DNA of 64,000 nt. Source: Terrabacter sp. Ter38. Lineage in GTDB: Bacteria > Actinomycetota > Actinomycetes > Actinomycetales > Dermatophilaceae. The notes below the pieces were generated by a model, which saw only the letters and a program-made list of their open reading frames with translations, was not told the origin of the DNA and ran no database searches. Shown in pieces: positions 28,289-40,716 of this stretch. The position numbers were made by a program, and so were the translations under genes. Each line of letters opens with the position of its first letter. The stretch's first letter is position 1. The DNA is taken from positions 486,328 to 550,327 of the forward strand of contig NZ_JALJRZ010000003.1 in NCBI RefSeq assembly GCF_024519435.1, read 5' to 3'.

Positions 28289-28402
28289 TTCTCATCGGCC
28301 GCGCCCGGTGACACGGCTCCTCGCCGGACAATCCGACACTTCACTTCCCGCGCATCCTAGTGCGAGACGTCCCGAATGCGCGGATCGAGTCCAGCGGGTC
28401 CG

Positions 28403-28408
28403 TAGAGT
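28403..28408 (+). promoter_or_regulatory. -10 box upstream of Asp-box protein gene
   Basis: TAGAGT sits 7 nt before GTG 28416, with no Shine-Dalgarno. This favours GTG 28416 over the GTG at 28407, which would overlap the box. Confidence 0.42.
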
Positions 28409-28415
28409 GACGCTC

Positions 28416-29357
28416 GTGATTCGGTGGATGTCGGACAGATCGGTGGGTCGGCTGGCGCTCGTGGGCCTGCTGGCCCTCGTCGTCGTGGACCTGCTCCTCG
28501 TCGTGCTCGCCTTCCGGCCCGACCATGCGGGGGCGTCCGCGGAGCCCCAGACGCCCGTGTCCACGCCGTCCACCGCTGCGGCGACGCCCACGACCTCGCC
28601 CGCGACGGTCGTCGGCGTGACCCCGGTGCGTCAGGTCATCGCGGCCGTCGACGACAGACGCGCCTGGCGCGGGACGCTCGGCACGTGCCGCGACGGCGGC
28701 GCGACCCTCTCGGTCACCACCGACGGCGGACGCACGTGGACCACCCGTACCCCACCCGTCCAGGCCATGGGGCGCGTGCAGCCCGTCGACGCCGACCGCG
28801 GCTTCGTCATCGGCGCCAAGGGTGCCGGGTGCGCCGTGGGAGAGTACGCCACCGACGACGACGCTGCGTCGTGGAGCGGGCCGCGCGACGTCGAGGGGGG
28901 CTGGTCGCGCCGTCCCGGCGGGGACCCGACCCGGGTCATCACACCGACACGTCCTGACGCCCGACCGTGCGGCCCCACCACGGTCGTCGACCTCGCCCGG
29001 GTCAGCGCCACCCGCGCCGTCGTCGTCTGCGCGGACGGCCGTCTCGTCCGCTCGACCGACGGGGGCGGGAAGTGGACCGCCCTGGCCACCGTGAAGGGCG
29101 CCCTCGCCGTCGGTGCCCGCGACGGCGCAGGTGCGGCCCAGATCTACGTCGCGCGGGCCACCGACGACTGCGCCGGCGTCGAGGTCGCCAAGGTCTCCGG
29201 CTCGGCCGCCTCGAAGGTCGCCTGCGTCAAGACCTCGCTCGACGGGGCCGACGGCAAGGTCTCCATCAGCGTCGTCGACCAGGGCGGCTGGTTGGCCGTC
29301 GCCGACGCGACGTGGCGATCCGACACGAACCTCGAGACGTGGCGCGCCGTCGCGTGA
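28416..29357 (+). CDS. Membrane-anchored protein with Asp-box (BNR-like) repeats, function unknown
   Basis: About 313 residues. One N-terminal helix ([19 protein letters not shown]) is followed by a Thr/Pro/Ala linker and a secreted domain. Two Asp-box-like turns are visible, [12 protein letters not shown] and [11 protein letters not shown], the sign of a beta-propeller of the sialidase or photosystem-assembly type. Scattered Cys residues could form disulphides outside the cell. No catalytic residues are recognised. It sits between the Wzc-type gene and rfbA, so a role in handling or recognising the surface polysaccharide is possible but unproven. Confidence 0.7.
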   Translation: MIRWMSDRSVGRLALVGLLALVVVDLLLVVLAFRPDHAGASAEPQTPVSTPSTAAATPTTSPATVVGVTPVRQVIAAVDDRRAWRGTLGTCRDGGATLSVTTDGGRTWTTRTPPVQAMGRVQPVDADRGFVIGAKGAGCAVGEYATDDDAASWSGPRDVEGGWSRRPGGDPTRVITPTRPDARPCGPTTVVDLARVSATRAVVVCADGRLVRSTDGGGKWTALATVKGALAVGARDGAGAAQIYVARATDDCAGVEVAKVSGSAASKVACVKTSLDGADGKVSISVVDQGGWLAVADATWRSDTNLETWRAVA

Positions 29358-29389
29358 CGGAGTCGTGCACGGCGACGTCGCACACGGCA

Positions 29390-29395
29390 TACGCT
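29390..29395 (+). promoter_or_regulatory. -10 box for leaderless rfbA transcript
   Basis: TACGCT lies 8 nt before ATG 29404. It is embedded in a copy of the over-represented word GGCATAC, so the two signals overlap. Confidence 0.4.
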
Positions 29396-29403
29396 GGCCG
29401 ACC

Positions 29404-30285
29404 ATGAAGGGGATCATCCTCGCGGGCGGCACGGGCAGCCGGCTGCACCCGATCACGCGCGGCATCAGCAAGCAGCTCATGCCCGTCTACGACAAGCCGA
29501 TGGTCTACTACCCGCTGTCGACGCTCATGATGGCCGGCATCCGCGAGGTCCTCGTCATCACGACCCCGGGGGACGCCGAGCAGTTCCAGCGTCTCCTCGG
29601 CGACGGCTCGCAGTGGGGGATGGCGATCACGTATGCCGTCCAGCCGCGTCCCGAGGGTCTCGCCCAGGCCTTCGTGCTGGGTGCCGACTTCATCGGCGAC
29701 GACCGGGTGGCCCTCGTCCTCGGCGACAACATCTTCTTCGGGCCCGGGCTCGGCACCCGGCTCGCCGACCACCGGGACGTCGAGGGTGGCCACGTCTTCG
29801 CGTACCGCGTCGCCGACCCCACGGCATACGGCGTCGTCGAGTTCGACCCCGACGGCCACGTCATCTCCATCGAGGAGAAGCCCGAACGCCCGAAGTCGAG
29901 CTATGCCGTGCCCGGCCTCTACTTCTACGACAACGACGTCGTGGCCATCGCCCGGGACCTCACCCCCAGCGCGCGCGGCGAGCTCGAGATCACTGCCGTC
30001 AACGACGAGTACCTCCGTCGCGGGGCACTCTCGGTCAGCGTCCTGCCGCGCGGGACGGCATGGTTCGACACCGGCACGTTCGAGGGCCTCATCGAGGCGA
30101 GCCAGTACGTCCACGTCGTCGAGGCGCGGCAGGGGCAGAAGATCGGCTGTGTCGAGGAGGTCGCCTGGCGCAACGGCTGGCTCGACGACGACGGCATGCG
30201 GCGGCACGCCGACGACCAGGCCAAGAGCGGCTACGGTCTCTACCTGCACGCCCTGCTGGCCGAGGGCAAGGACACCACCCCGTGA
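29404..30285 (+). CDS. rfbA: Glucose-1-phosphate thymidylyltransferase
   Basis: First step of dTDP-L-rhamnose synthesis. The 293-residue protein begins [18 protein letters not shown], the nucleotide-binding signature, followed by [19 protein letters not shown] holds the metal-binding Asp, and VVEFD, EEKP and WFDTGT complete the catalytic pocket. Length and motif order are those of RmlA. A longer open frame runs upstream, but ATG 29404 is fixed by the conserved N-terminus. rfbC follows 13 bp later. Confidence 0.94.
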   Translation: MKGIILAGGTGSRLHPITRGISKQLMPVYDKPMVYYPLSTLMMAGIREVLVITTPGDAEQFQRLLGDGSQWGMAITYAVQPRPEGLAQAFVLGADFIGDDRVALVLGDNIFFGPGLGTRLADHRDVEGGHVFAYRVADPTAYGVVEFDPDGHVISIEEKPERPKSSYAVPGLYFYDNDVVAIARDLTPSARGELEITAVNDEYLRRGALSVSVLPRGTAWFDTGTFEGLIEASQYVHVVEARQGQKIGCVEEVAWRNGWLDDDGMRRHADDQAKSGYGLYLHALLAEGKDTTP

Positions 30286-30298
30286 AGGCCCGGACCTG

Positions 30299-30907
30299 AT
30301 GGACATCCGCCCGCTCCGCATCGACGGAGCCTTCGAGATCACGCCGCGCCAGTTCCCCGACGACCGAGGCGTCTTCGCCGAGGGCTTCCGCGCCGACCGC
30401 CTCGCCGAGGCCATCGGCCACGAGATGCAGGTCCGGCAGACCAACATCTCCGTCTCGTCGGCAGGAGCCCTCCGCGGCATCCACCTCGCCGACGTGCCGC
30501 CCTCGCAGGCCAAGTACGTCACGGCCACGAGCGGGGTCTTCGTCGACTTCGTCGTCGACGTCAGGGTCGGGTCGCCGACCTTCGGGCAGTGGGACTCCGT
30601 CCTGCTCGACACCGTCGACCGGCGGGCCGTCTACCTCGCCGAGGGGCTCGGCCACGCGCTCGCCTGCGTCGAGGACGGCACGGCCGTCTACCTGTGCTCC
30701 GAGGTGTTCAACCCCACGATCGAACGCGGCATCACCCCCCTCGACCCGGAGGTGGGCCTGGTCCTGCCCGACGGGTTCGAGCCGGTGCTCTCGCCGAAGG
30801 ACGCCGCGGCACCGTCGTTGGGCGAGGCGCGCGAGCGGGGCCTGCTCCCGTCGCTCGAGGCGTGCCGCGCGCACGAGGCGAAGCTGCGCGGCGAACGGCA
30901 ACGCTGA
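30299..30907 (+). CDS. rfbC: dTDP-4-dehydrorhamnose 3,5-epimerase
   Basis: Third step of dTDP-rhamnose synthesis. The 202-residue cupin has RQFPDDRGVFAEGF near the N-terminus and the catalytic His in LRGIHLADV (H62). Lys72 follows in AKYV, and GLGHALACVEDG comes after. RmlC usually has ALRGLHYQ; the LADVPPSQ sequence here is a variant common in actinobacteria. A longer frame runs upstream through rfbA, but ATG 30299 gives the family N-terminus. Convergent with the LCP gene. Confidence 0.9.
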   Translation: MDIRPLRIDGAFEITPRQFPDDRGVFAEGFRADRLAEAIGHEMQVRQTNISVSSAGALRGIHLADVPPSQAKYVTATSGVFVDFVVDVRVGSPTFGQWDSVLLDTVDRRAVYLAEGLGHALACVEDGTAVYLCSEVFNPTIERGITPLDPEVGLVLPDGFEPVLSPKDAAAPSLGEARERGLLPSLEACRAHEAKLRGERQR

Positions 30908-30916
30908 GCGCGACCG

Positions 30917-30935
30917 TGCCGGGCTGCGGCCGGCA
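30917..30935. terminator. Hairpin between rfbC and the LCP gene
   Basis: TGCCGG (30917-30922) pairs with CCGGCA (30930-30935) around a 7-nt loop in the 37-bp convergent gap. It is short but well placed. Confidence 0.45.
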
Positions 30936-30944
30936 GGTTCGCGG

Positions 30945-32036
30945 TTACTTGTAGGCGTTCAGCTCGTCGTTGCGGATCGCATCACCGAGCTCGCCCATCT
31001 TCGGCTCGTCGACGATGTCGATGGAGGCGCCCGCCGGGCTCGTGCCGAAGCCGGTGAAGGGCGCCGTGATGAAACGGATGTCCCCGCCACGCAGGCCACG
31101 CAGGGCGAAGGCCTCTGAGCGCATGGCTCCCACGTCGAGGTTCTGATCGACGGTGAGGTTGCTCGTCGCCGCCTCCGTGAAGTCCTTGAGCCGGACCGGA
31201 TTGGTCAGGGTGTCGGCACTCAGCGTCTTGAGCATCAGCGCCTTGATGAACGCGAGCTGGCGCCGACCTCGGGAGATGTCACCCTCGCTGAGCTGGTGGC
31301 GCTCCCGCACGAAGGCCAGGGCCATCGCGCCGTCCATGTGCTGGACGCCGCGGGTGAAGACGTACGGTGGCTGGTTGCTCGCCTCCTCGACGTTGACGTC
31401 GACGCCGCCGACGGCGTCGGTCATGCTCTTGAAGCCCTCGAAGCCGAGCATGGCCACGTGGTCGACCCTGATGCCGAGGAGCTGCTGCATCGTCTGCACG
31501 AGGAGCGGGCCGCCACCGAAGGCGTACGCGGCATTGAGCTTGTTCTTGCCCTTGCCCGGGATGGAGACGTAGAGGTCGCGCGGGAAGTGGATCAACGTGA
31601 CGTTCGAGCGGTCGGCGGGCACGTGCGCGAGGACCATGACGTCGGAGCGCGCCCCCTCGCGGTCAGGGCCGGCGTCGTTGCCGATGATGAGGTAGTTGGT
31701 GCCCGTCCCGGTGGGGACGGCGGCCCCGCCGGGCGCGGTCGGGGCCGGTGCCCCTGCGTCGGGCAGCAGCAACTCCTGCTTCACGTTGGCTGTGACGACG
31801 TGGTTGAGGTAGGCCAGGTAGCCGACGACGGCGAGGACGGGAACGAGGAGCAGGACGACCGCGGCCACCAGCACCTTGCGGTTCCGACGCTTCTCCTCCC
31901 GTCGGGGGAGGTCGAGGTCCGAGCCGTCGCCGCGCTCGTGGGACGACGGGTCGTCCTCGGACGTGATGCCGTGCTGCAGATCGTCCTCGAGCCCGTCGTC
32001 AAAGAGGCTGCTGGTCTGCCGTCCGGAGTTGTCCAC
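30945..32036 (-). CDS. LytR-CpsA-Psr (LCP) family cell-wall glycopolymer transferase
   Basis: A 363-residue membrane protein. It has an acidic cytoplasmic N-terminus, a basic RRNRK stop, one helix (about 54-76) and an extracellular LCP domain. That domain includes TNYLIIGNDAG, RSDVMVLAHV, IHFPRDLYV and VGGVDVNV, then the late FVRERHQLSEGDISRGRRQ segment with catalytic arginines. LCP enzymes attach undecaprenyl-linked polymers to peptidoglycan. Here the neighbouring rhamnose and diacetamido-uronate pathways make the local polysaccharide the obvious cargo. The GTG start has a TACACT -10 box 6 nt upstream. Confidence 0.9.
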   Translation of the reverse strand: MDNSGRQTSSLFDDGLEDDLQHGITSEDDPSSHERGDGSDLDLPRREEKRRNRKVLVAAVVLLLVPVLAVVGYLAYLNHVVTANVKQELLLPDAGAPAPTAPGGAAVPTGTGTNYLIIGNDAGPDREGARSDVMVLAHVPADRSNVTLIHFPRDLYVSIPGKGKNKLNAAYAFGGGPLLVQTMQQLLGIRVDHVAMLGFEGFKSMTDAVGGVDVNVEEASNQPPYVFTRGVQHMDGAMALAFVRERHQLSEGDISRGRRQLAFIKALMLKTLSADTLTNPVRLKDFTEAATSNLTVDQNLDVGAMRSEAFALRGLRGGDIRFITAPFTGFGTSPAGASIDIVDEPKMGELGDAIRNDELNAYK

Positions 32037-32042
32037 GACGTC

Positions 32043-32048
32043 AGTGTA
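32043..32048 (-). promoter_or_regulatory. -10 box for leaderless LCP transcript
   Basis: TACACT on the minus strand, 6 nt before GTG 32036. It forms a divergent pair with an identical box at 32077-32082 on the plus strand. Confidence 0.5.
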
Positions 32049-32076
32049 GGTGTCCAGATCGTCGCTTTCCGACGCT

Positions 32077-32082
32077 TACACT
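32077..32082 (+). promoter_or_regulatory. -10 box for leaderless membrane-protein transcript
   Basis: TACACT, 7 nt before ATG 32090. The two divergent start codons are only 53 bp apart, so polymerases at the two promoters would compete. Confidence 0.5.
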
Positions 32083-32089
32083 AACGGCC

Positions 32090-33788
<1,699 letters not shown>

Positions 33789-33839
33789 CCCCGGCCCGAC
33801 GCTCCGCCCCCCAGACGCTCGGGCGCCTCTGGGATTCGG

Positions 33840-33845
33840 TACGGT
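33840..33845 (+). promoter_or_regulatory. -10 box for leaderless 2H-phosphoesterase transcript
   Basis: TACGGT, 7 nt before GTG 33853, with no Shine-Dalgarno. It fixes the start well inside a longer open frame. Confidence 0.45.
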
Positions 33846-33852
33846 CGGGGGC

Positions 33853-34383
33853 GTGAGTGTTGCGCGCCCCACGACGATCGGCGTCTCGATCCCGATCCCG
33901 GCACCGCACGGTGACTATCTCCAGCGTCGCCGGGCCGACTTCGGTGACCCCCAGGCCTGGCAGATCCCCGCGCACATCACCCTGCTGCCGCCGACCGAGG
34001 TCGACGCGGAGGCGTATGCCGCCTACCTGCGCCACTGCGCCGACGTTGCCGCCCGGCATGCCCCGTTCGACGTCGTCCTGCGTGGCACGGGGACGTTCCG
34101 GCCGCTGTCCGATGTCGTCTTCATCCAGGTGGCCCGGGGCGTCTCGAACTGCGAGGCGCTCGAGCGCGCGCTGCGTTCAGGTCCGGTGAGCCGCGAGCTC
34201 GAGTTCTACTACCACCCGCACGTCACCGTGGCCCACGACGTGCCGGCCGAGTCGCTCGACCTCGCCTTCACCGACCTCGCCGACTACTCCGTCGCGTTCG
34301 AGGTCGGCGCGTACCACCTCTACGAGCTGGGCGAGGACGACGTGTGGCGTCCCGTGCACGAGTTCACCCTCGTCGGGGGCTGA
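33853..34383 (+). CDS. 2H phosphoesterase superfamily (2'-5' RNA ligase-like) protein
   Basis: A 176-residue protein with the two H-x-T motifs that define the superfamily: PAHITLL (H41, T43) and HPHVTVAH (H123, T125). Family members cleave or make 2'-5' or cyclic phosphodiester bonds in RNA or nucleotides. The real substrate is not known here. The start is set by the -10 box 7 nt upstream, although the frame is open for another 150 nt. The YihY gene follows after 3 nt, so the two are probably co-transcribed. Confidence 0.8.
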   Translation: MSVARPTTIGVSIPIPAPHGDYLQRRRADFGDPQAWQIPAHITLLPPTEVDAEAYAAYLRHCADVAARHAPFDVVLRGTGTFRPLSDVVFIQVARGVSNCEALERALRSGPVSRELEFYYHPHVTVAHDVPAESLDLAFTDLADYSVAFEVGAYHLYELGEDDVWRPVHEFTLVGG

Positions 34384-34386
34384 CGG

Positions 34387-35502
34387 GTGCCGGCGCTCGG
34401 GCCCCTCATGGATCGGCTCAAGGCCCTGGCTGCGTACCGGGCGTGGACCCGCTTCAGCGGCTCGAGCGGCAACCTGCTCGCGGCGGGGGTCAGCTACTAC
34501 GCCTTCTTCTCGATCTTCCCGGCGCTCGCGCTCGCCTTCGCGATCTTCGGCTTCGTCCTGCAGGACCGGCCCGACCTCGTCCTCGCGATCGCTGACTCCC
34601 TCAACAACGCCCTCCCCGGGATGGTGAAGACGCCGAGCAACCCCGACGGCATCATCAGCATCGAGGCGCCGGCGAGCCTGACGCTCACCCTGACAGGCAT
34701 CATCTCGTTCGTGACGCTGCTGTTCGCCGGCATGGGGTGGGTCCGGGCGCTGCGCACCGGCATCCGCGGCGTCTTCGGTCTCGAGGTCGCGACCCACGCG
34801 ATGGTGCGGACGATGGCCCGTGACCTGCTGGTCCTCGTGACCGTCGGTACCGCCGTCGCGGTCTCGGCGATCCTCACGAGCAGCATCGGGGGTCTGACCG
34901 AGCAGGTCGCCGGGTGGGTCGGTCTCGAGGGCAACGGACTTCTGGTCGGCCTGGTGGGACTCCTCATCGGCGTCGTCGTCGACACCTTCATCCTCGTCGT
35001 CCTGCTGCGGACCCTTTCGGGAGCACCGCTGCCGCTGCGCGACGTCCGTGCAGGAGCGGTGATCGGCGCCGTCATCCTCACGCTGCTCAAGCTGTTCGGC
35101 GGTTTCCTCGTCAGCCATGCCACGGCGAACCCGCTGCTCGGGGCGGTCGCCCTCTCGGTGGGACTGCTCTTCTGGCTCGACCTCATGTCCAAGGTCATCC
35201 TGCTCTCGGCCGCGTGGGCCGCCAACGACGTCGACCTCGACGCCCTGGGCGATGACACCGGCCGCTCGCCCCTGTCCAGAGCCGCCCGCCCCGTGTTCGT
35301 CTCCCCGCTCGCCTCCGGTGCCGACACGAGCCTCGTGCCGTATGCGGCAGCCCCCGTCACGGTGGCGCCGGGGCACGCTGGCGTGACTGGTCGAGACGCC
35401 GCCGGATCACGCGCCGTCGACCGGGTCAGCCTCGCCGCCGGCGCAGTCGTCGGTGCCGCAGCCGCGGCGGCCGTGGCCGCGGCTCGTCGGCTGATGCGGT
35501 GA
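34387..35502 (+). CDS. YihY/BrkB-family membrane protein
   Basis: A 371-residue protein with six hydrophobic segments, starting with the family region LLAAGVSYYAFFSIFPAL (about 31-48). It has the late segment NPLLGAVALSVGLLFWLDLMSK. The last 80 residues are Ala-rich and end in another weak hydrophobic stretch and a basic tail. The family was once linked to RNase BN and to virulence factor BrkB; transport or envelope roles are suspected but not shown. GTG start 3 nt after the previous stop. Convergent with dacA. Confidence 0.85.
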   Translation: MPALGPLMDRLKALAAYRAWTRFSGSSGNLLAAGVSYYAFFSIFPALALAFAIFGFVLQDRPDLVLAIADSLNNALPGMVKTPSNPDGIISIEAPASLTLTLTGIISFVTLLFAGMGWVRALRTGIRGVFGLEVATHAMVRTMARDLLVLVTVGTAVAVSAILTSSIGGLTEQVAGWVGLEGNGLLVGLVGLLIGVVVDTFILVVLLRTLSGAPLPLRDVRAGAVIGAVILTLLKLFGGFLVSHATANPLLGAVALSVGLLFWLDLMSKVILLSAAWAANDVDLDALGDDTGRSPLSRAARPVFVSPLASGADTSLVPYAAAPVTVAPGHAGVTGRDAAGSRAVDRVSLAAGAVVGAAAAAAVAAARRLMR

Positions 35503-35503
35503 G

Positions 35504-35525
35504 CTGACGCCGGCCGAGGCGTCGG
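35504..35525. terminator. Hairpin between yihY-like gene and dacA
   Basis: GACGCC/GGCGTC with a 6-nt GGCCGA loop, extended by a T-G and a C-G pair, in the 27-bp gap between convergent stops. Confidence 0.5.
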
Positions 35526-35529
35526 GCGC

Positions 35530-37077
35530 TCACACCCCGCGCCGGCGCCGCAGGGCGACCGCGAGGAGCACGATGCCGGTGGTGCCGACGCCGGCCGCAG
35601 CCAGCACGACGAGCGACATCGTGCGGTCGTATGCCGTCACCTCGCTCGCCGGGACCGCCACGAGGGCAGGCGCGCCCGTCCCGGACGGGGCTGCGATCCC
35701 CGTACCGACTCCGGTGTCCGTCGCGCCGCCGGTGGGCAGCTCCGGCAGCTCGGGCACCGCGACCGGTGCAGCGGCCTCGCCGGGCTCGACGAGCCGCCCG
35801 ACGGGAGTGACCCGGTCGGCGTTGGCGAAGCCCCAGTCGAGCAGGGCCGCCGTCGGCCTCCACGAGCCGGTGATGCTGCCCATCTGCGTCACGACGAGGG
35901 TGCGGCCGCCGCGGGTCGCGGCCCCGATGAAGGTGTGCTGCGCACGGTCGGTGCGGCCGGGCTTGATGCCCACGGCGCCGGGGTAGTGCCGCAGCAGCTC
36001 GTTGATGTTGTAGACGTGGAAGGCGGGCCACGTCTTCCCCCGCTTGTCCTTCCCACCGGGGAAGACGCTGTCGCGCTTCGCGATCGTGGCACGGAAGGCC
36101 GGCAGGCGCATGGCGTCGCGCCCGATGAGCGCGAGGTCGTAGGCGCTCGACCGCTGGGCGCCGTCGTCGAGGCCGCTCGGGTCGACGGTGAGGGTGTCGT
36201 GGGCCCCGACCTCACGGGCCGTGACGTTCATCGCCTCCACCGTGGCCGAGTAGCCGCCCGCGGCGTCGGCGAGCGCGTAGACGGCGTCGTTGGCCGAGAA
36301 CATCAGCATCGCGTCGAAGAGGCTCGAGACGGGGTAGCGGTTGCCGGCGAGGATGCCGACGCGTGACCCGGCCGCGTCCTGCGCGTCCTGGCCGGCGACG
36401 ACGACCTGTCGCGGGTCGAGCCGCGGCATCAGCGTCAGGGCGGTCAGGGTCTTGAGGGTGCTGGCCGGCCGCAGCCATGCGTGCGGGGACTTGGCGGCGA
36501 GGACCTCGCCGGTGTCGAGGTCGGCCACGACGTACGAGACGTCGTAGACCTCGGGCGGCGCGGGCACGGAGGCCGGCCGGTCGACGACGACCCCGGACTC
36601 GGCCAGGCGCGAGCCGCCGACGACCGTCTCGGGCGTCCACGCGGGGTGGGCGAAGGGGGTGGGTGGCGCGTTGCGGCACACGACGCGGACCTTCGGCGGC
36701 TTCGCCGGTGTCGGCGCGGCGGTCGGGCGCGGGACCGGGACCTGGGACTGCGCCGTCGCGGACGGCGTCGCGGAGGTCGTCGCGGAGGTCGACGCGGAGG
36801 GTCGCGCGGTCGACGCCCGGGCCGCGGGCTCGTCGGTCGGGAAGACCCGCGGCGTCAGCGTCACCCCCACCGGGACGGCCTGGCGGGTCTGCCACGGCGC
36901 GCACGTCGGTGCGGCGACGGCTGGCGCCGCGGCTGCGACGCGGGGGAGGGGCGCACCGGCAGCCGACGGGACGGCATACGTCGTCGTCAGGGCGAGCCCG
37001 AGCCCGAGCGCGCTGAGCGCCGCGCCCGCGACGGGGACCGTCCACGGGCGACGTCGGGCCGGGTCTTTGGGCGTCAT
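35530..37077 (-). CDS. D-alanyl-D-alanine carboxypeptidase (peptidase S11, DacA-like) with KPG in place of KTG
   Basis: Trims pentapeptides in the wall. The 515-residue protein has an N-terminal signal anchor (13-40) and a long Ala/Pro/Thr/Ser linker to about 165. The catalytic domain has S-x-x-K in PASTLKT (S206, K209) and S-x-N in FSANDA (S261-A-N263). The third motif reads VGIKPGRT (K372-P-G), where K-T-G or K-S-G is usual. A C-terminal helix with a basic end (RRRRGV) anchors it. The Pro substitution may slow or alter activity. Its upstream region overlaps the sdh terminator. Confidence 0.85.
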   Translation of the reverse strand: MTPKDPARRRPWTVPVAGAALSALGLGLALTTTYAVPSAAGAPLPRVAAAAPAVAAPTCAPWQTRQAVPVGVTLTPRVFPTDEPAARASTARPSASTSATTSATPSATAQSQVPVPRPTAAPTPAKPPKVRVVCRNAPPTPFAHPAWTPETVVGGSRLAESGVVVDRPASVPAPPEVYDVSYVVADLDTGEVLAAKSPHAWLRPASTLKTLTALTLMPRLDPRQVVVAGQDAQDAAGSRVGILAGNRYPVSSLFDAMLMFSANDAVYALADAAGGYSATVEAMNVTAREVGAHDTLTVDPSGLDDGAQRSSAYDLALIGRDAMRLPAFRATIAKRDSVFPGGKDKRGKTWPAFHVYNINELLRHYPGAVGIKPGRTDRAQHTFIGAATRGGRTLVVTQMGSITGSWRPTAALLDWGFANADRVTPVGRLVEPGEAAAPVAVPELPELPTGGATDTGVGTGIAAPSGTGAPALVAVPASEVTAYDRTMSLVVLAAAGVGTTGIVLLAVALRRRRGV

Positions 37078-37092
37078 CGCCGGGAAAGACTA

Positions 37093-37119
37093 ACCCGCCC
37101 CGGATGCTCCGGGGCGGGT
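37093..37119 (-). terminator. Terminator of the sdhCAB operon
   Basis: A 12-bp perfect stem (ACCCGCCCCGGA with its complement) and a 3-nt loop, 32 bp past the sdhB stop on the minus strand. It is followed by TAGTCTTT, which is also a possible -10 for dacA. Confidence 0.78.
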
Positions 37120-37150
37120 CGTCGGGGTCCTGCGGTGGGGGCGTCGCGCC

Positions 37151-37890
37151 TCACTCGCCGCGCATCAGGGCGCCGCGCAGGTCCTTGTTGAGCTGGTTGA
37201 TGACGTCGAGCGGGATCTCCTTGGGGCAGGCCGAGGAGCACTCGCCGATGTTCGTGCAGCCGCCGAAGCCCTCGTGGTCGTGCTGGCTCACCATGTTGAC
37301 GACGCGCGCATCACGCTCCGGCTGGCCCTGGGGGAGCTCGCCGAGGTGGGTGATCTTCGCCCCCATGAAGAGCATGCCGGACGCGTTCGGGCAGGCCGCG
37401 ACGCAGGCACCGCAGCCGATGCAGGCAGCCGCCATGAAGGCGCGGTCGGCCTTGTCCTTGGGCACCGGCACGGAGTGGGCTTCGGGCGCCGAGCCGGTGT
37501 TGGCGCTGATGAAGCCACCGGCCTGGATGATCCGGTCGAAGGACGAGCGGTCGACGACGAGGTCCTTGATGACGGGGAAGGCGTCCGCGCGCCACGGCTC
37601 GACGGTGATCTCGTCTCCGTCGGAGAAGCTGCGCATGTGCAGCTGGCACGTCGTCGTGACCTCGGGGCCGTGGGCCTTGCCCGAGATCATCAGGCCGCAC
37701 ATCCCGCAGATGCCCTCGCGGCAGTCGGAGTCGAAGGCGATGGGCTCCTCGCCCCGGGCGTTGAGCTGCTCGTTGAGGACGTCGAGCATCTCGAGGAAGC
37801 TCATGTCCTCGGAGATCTCGGTGACCGGGTAGGTGACCATCTCGCCCTTGGTCGTCGGGCCGGCCTGACGCCAGATCTTGAGGGTGAGGT

Positions 37891-37894
<4 letters not shown>
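37151..37894 (-). CDS. sdhB: Succinate dehydrogenase iron-sulfur subunit (first SDH)
   Basis: Electron-transfer subunit of complex II, 247 residues. The [2Fe-2S] ligands lie in [11 protein letters not shown] plus a later Cys in TTTCQ. The [4Fe-4S] and [3Fe-4S] ligands lie in [13 protein letters not shown] and [17 protein letters not shown]. The set is intact. The GTG start at 37894 overlaps the sdhA stop (GTGA), and the N-terminus [10 protein letters not shown] fits the family. Gene order sdhC-sdhA-sdhB with a single five-helix cytochrome b subunit is that of type B enzymes. Confidence 0.93.
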
Positions 37895-39891
<1,997 letters not shown>

Positions 39892-39894
39892 TGG

Positions 39895-40617
39895 TCAGCT
39901 TCCCTTGACGAATCCGAAGAGGATGGCGAGCGGCGGCAGGGCGAACCCCACGCTCGTGACGAGCGCGATGACCGTCCCCAGCGTCTTGGCGCGCCGGCGC
40001 GCGGTCGCGTTGCCGGCCCAGCCCAGGGTCTGGGTGGCGCTCCAGACGCCGTGGTAGAGGTGCAGGCCCAAGGCGACGAGGGCGAGCAGGTAGATCAGGA
40101 CGACCCACCACACCTGGAAGCTGCTGATGACGAGCAGGCCCGGGTTGCCCTCGGCCGGAATCGAGCCCACGTTGAACTTGACGATCGTGAACTGGAGCAG
40201 GTGCCACACGAGGAAGAGGAGCAGCGCGACGCCGCCCCAGCGCATCATCTTGCTCTTGACCGTGGCCCGGGCCGCGGCCTTGGCCACGTAGCGCGTCGTC
40301 CGGGCCCCTCGCGCACGGCTCCACAGGTAGAACGCGGACCACGCGTGGGCCACGAGCGCGACGACGAGGACGACGCGGAAGAGCCAGAGGAAGCCGCCGA
40401 ACGGCAGGAAGGGCGTGAAGAGCGTCCGGAGGTGGTCGGCGTACTCGTTGAAGGCGTCGACACCGCCGAAGATCTTGAGGTTGCCGTACATGTGCACGAG
40501 GACGTAGAACACGAACAGCGCGCCCGAGAGAGCCATGAGCATCTTCATGAACACGGTGCTCCGGCGGGCCGATGCAGGTCGATTCGATCCCGTCACCGGG
40601 AGAAGTTTGGTGGCCAC
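39895..40617 (-). CDS. sdhC: Succinate dehydrogenase cytochrome b558 subunit (first SDH)
   Basis: A 240-residue membrane anchor with five helices. Histidines likely to bind two hemes occur in VHMYGN, VAHAW, VWHLLQF and LGLHLYHG. The type B single-subunit anchor passes electrons to menaquinone, the usual actinobacterial quinone. The GTG start at 40617 follows a TAGGGT -10 box by 7 nt. It is the first gene of the sdhCAB operon and begins 100 bp after the second SDH operon ends. Confidence 0.9.
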   Translation of the reverse strand: MATKLLPVTGSNRPASARRSTVFMKMLMALSGALFVFYVLVHMYGNLKIFGGVDAFNEYADHLRTLFTPFLPFGGFLWLFRVVLVVALVAHAWSAFYLWSRARGARTTRYVAKAAARATVKSKMMRWGGVALLLFLVWHLLQFTIVKFNVGSIPAEGNPGLLVISSFQVWWVVLIYLLALVALGLHLYHGVWSATQTLGWAGNATARRRAKTLGTVIALVTSVGFALPPLAILFGFVKGS

Positions 40618-40624
40618 GCTCGAA

Positions 40625-40630
40625 ACCCTA
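40625..40630 (-). promoter_or_regulatory. -10 box for leaderless sdhC transcript
   Basis: TAGGGT on the minus strand (within GGATAGGGT), 7 nt before GTG 40617. No clear -35 box is visible. Confidence 0.48.
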
Positions 40631-40716
40631 TCCCCGAGTCTTTGCCGGCTCCGACGGCTACCGCCCGGTACACGCCGAGTGTGATCATTTCCACTGTCGC
40701 GTCCGGTGAGCCCACC

